From Panagrolaimus kolymaensis (Eukaryota; Nematoda; Chromadorea; Rhabditida; Panagrolaimidae), in the NCBI GenBank assembly GCA_028622995.1, contig JAJQJQ010000034.1, positions 1,240,001 to 1,304,000 of the forward strand: a stretch of 64,000 bases of DNA, given 5' to 3'. The notes beneath the pieces are model-generated. The model did no database searches. It was not told where the DNA came from and worked only from the letters and a program-made list of their open reading frames with translations. Numbering within the stretch: the first letter of the stretch is position 1; the number at the start of each line of letters is the position of its first letter. The translations under genes were made by a program, and so were the position numbers. Shown here piece by piece: positions 63,864 to 64,000 of the stretch.

Positions 63864-64000
63864 TTAGAGATGAAGATTTTATTGAATTAAAAGGATCTCA
63901 AAAAATAAAATAAAAGTCTCCTCTTTTGTAGAGTCAAACATAGCAAATTTGCTTTTGATTTTTAACTAAAAAAATTTATTTAAATTTCTGAACCTGCCAA
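63864..64000. repeat. Partial type A monomer at right edge
   Basis: 137 of 139 bp. It ends cctgccaa, the form that precedes a B monomer, so a B should start at 64003. It also has aaaaaaattt near 63970, shared with a monomer near 60057. The array continues past the window. Confidence 0.94.

Larger units (their letters stand above)
1..64000. repeat. Satellite DNA array, two-subfamily 139/141-bp tandem repeat
   Basis: Every base belongs to head-to-tail monomers in one orientation; no inversion, gap, unique spacer or inserted element was seen. Type A is 139 bp (34 G/C by count, 24.5%), type B 141 bp (37 G/C, 26.2%). Counting every cgggtgatga gives 102 complete B monomers; the distances between them decompose exactly into 139-bp A units, giving 355 complete A. 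Neighbouring monomers usually differ at only a few positions, so the array is well homogenised. Because 139 is not a multiple of three, the reading frame shifts at each A monomer and stops occur in all frames, so there is no repeated protein. This architecture is typical of eukaryotic centromeric or pericentromeric satellites; that location is inferred. Confidence 0.98.
59672..64000. repeat. Domain 13: alternating two- and three-monomer spacing
   Basis: B starts: 59672, 60091, 60232, 60512, 60931, 61211, 61630, 62049, 62329, 62748 and 63167. Spacing is 3, 1, 2, 3, 2, 3, 3, 2, 3 and 3. The marker ttttagtaaaaat occurs four times, at 60336, 61035, 62012 and 62153. The monomers from 63308 onward are A only, some with tttcgg. 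The window ends two bases short of where the next B should begin. Confidence 0.91.

Noticed and set aside
1..64000. CRISPR array
   Set aside because: Repeats are 139-141 bp and directly adjacent, with no unique spacers, leader or cas genes.
1..64000. Identification as a tenebrionid beetle satellite from monomer length
   Set aside because: Satellites near 140 bp are known in such beetles, but length alone is weak evidence and I cannot match the sequence. A database search of the A and B consensus would decide.
1..64000. Transposable element, LTR or terminal repeats inside the array
   Set aside because: All distances between monomers are accounted for by satellite; no insertion or target-site duplication is visible.
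1..64000. tRNA, 5S rRNA or other RNA gene as the source of the repeat
   Set aside because: No A/B box pair, cloverleaf or 5S-like internal promoter was recognisable in this AT-rich monomer.
1..64000. Bacterial or phage sequence
   Set aside because: 64 kb without a coding frame longer than 64 codons, and with higher-order satellite structure, does not fit a prokaryotic or phage genome.
1..64000. Array as a pure assembly artefact
   Set aside because: Domains have distinct diagnostic variants and different periods, which a simple assembly loop would not create. Copy number in the most identical runs (11.6-14.8, 29.7-30.5 and 50.2-52.7 kb) could still be wrong.

Overview
The whole 64,000-base window is one unbroken tandem satellite DNA array. 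There is no credible gene, RNA gene, mobile element or CRISPR array, and no non-satellite base that I could find. It is AT-rich (about 24.5% GC in the main monomer). Megabase-style satellite with two monomer subfamilies and higher-order repeats points to a eukaryotic chromosome, most likely centromeric or pericentromeric heterochromatin. The species cannot be identified from the sequence alone.

Building blocks. Type A is 139 bp and begins ttagagatga in the phase used here. Type B is 141 bp and begins cgggtgatga. They share about 87 bp (from gtctcc through the palindrome agcaaatttgct to the aacctg end) and differ in the other 52-54 bp. By hand count there are 355 complete A and 102 complete B monomers, plus a partial A at each edge. 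The length closes exactly on 64,000 if seven monomers are non-standard. Three B monomers are 142 bp (one extra T, at 5989, 6828 and 7665). Three A/B chimeras are 140 bp (41827, 43498, 43918). One B/A chimera is 140 bp (1947). No other indel is needed.

Layout. 1-11565: irregular mix, with four B in a row at 5566-6130 and an 839-bp six-monomer duplication. 11566-14784: BA dimers (280 bp). 14785-17717: seven BAA trimers (419 bp). 17718-18829: A only. 18830-26361: trimers mixed with five- and six-monomer units. 26362-27485: B-rich. 27486-31238: 27 A in a row. 31239-35428: trimers and a duplicated ten-monomer unit. 35429-39876: 32 A in a row. 39877-50181: sparse B. 50182-52699: BA dimers again, identical to those 38 kb upstream. 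52700-56736: units marked by a ggtaaaatt variant. 56737-59671: a 1396-bp duplication. 59672-64000: alternating two- and three-monomer spacing with an 1118-bp octamer.

How it works together. There are no genes to interact. What the sequence records is array turnover: local unequal exchange (dimer counts of 6 versus 4, runs of identical monomers), block duplication (a ten-monomer unit of 1390-1396 bp in four places) and conversion between A and B with preferred switch points. A centromere role, protein binding at the palindrome and transcription are inference only.
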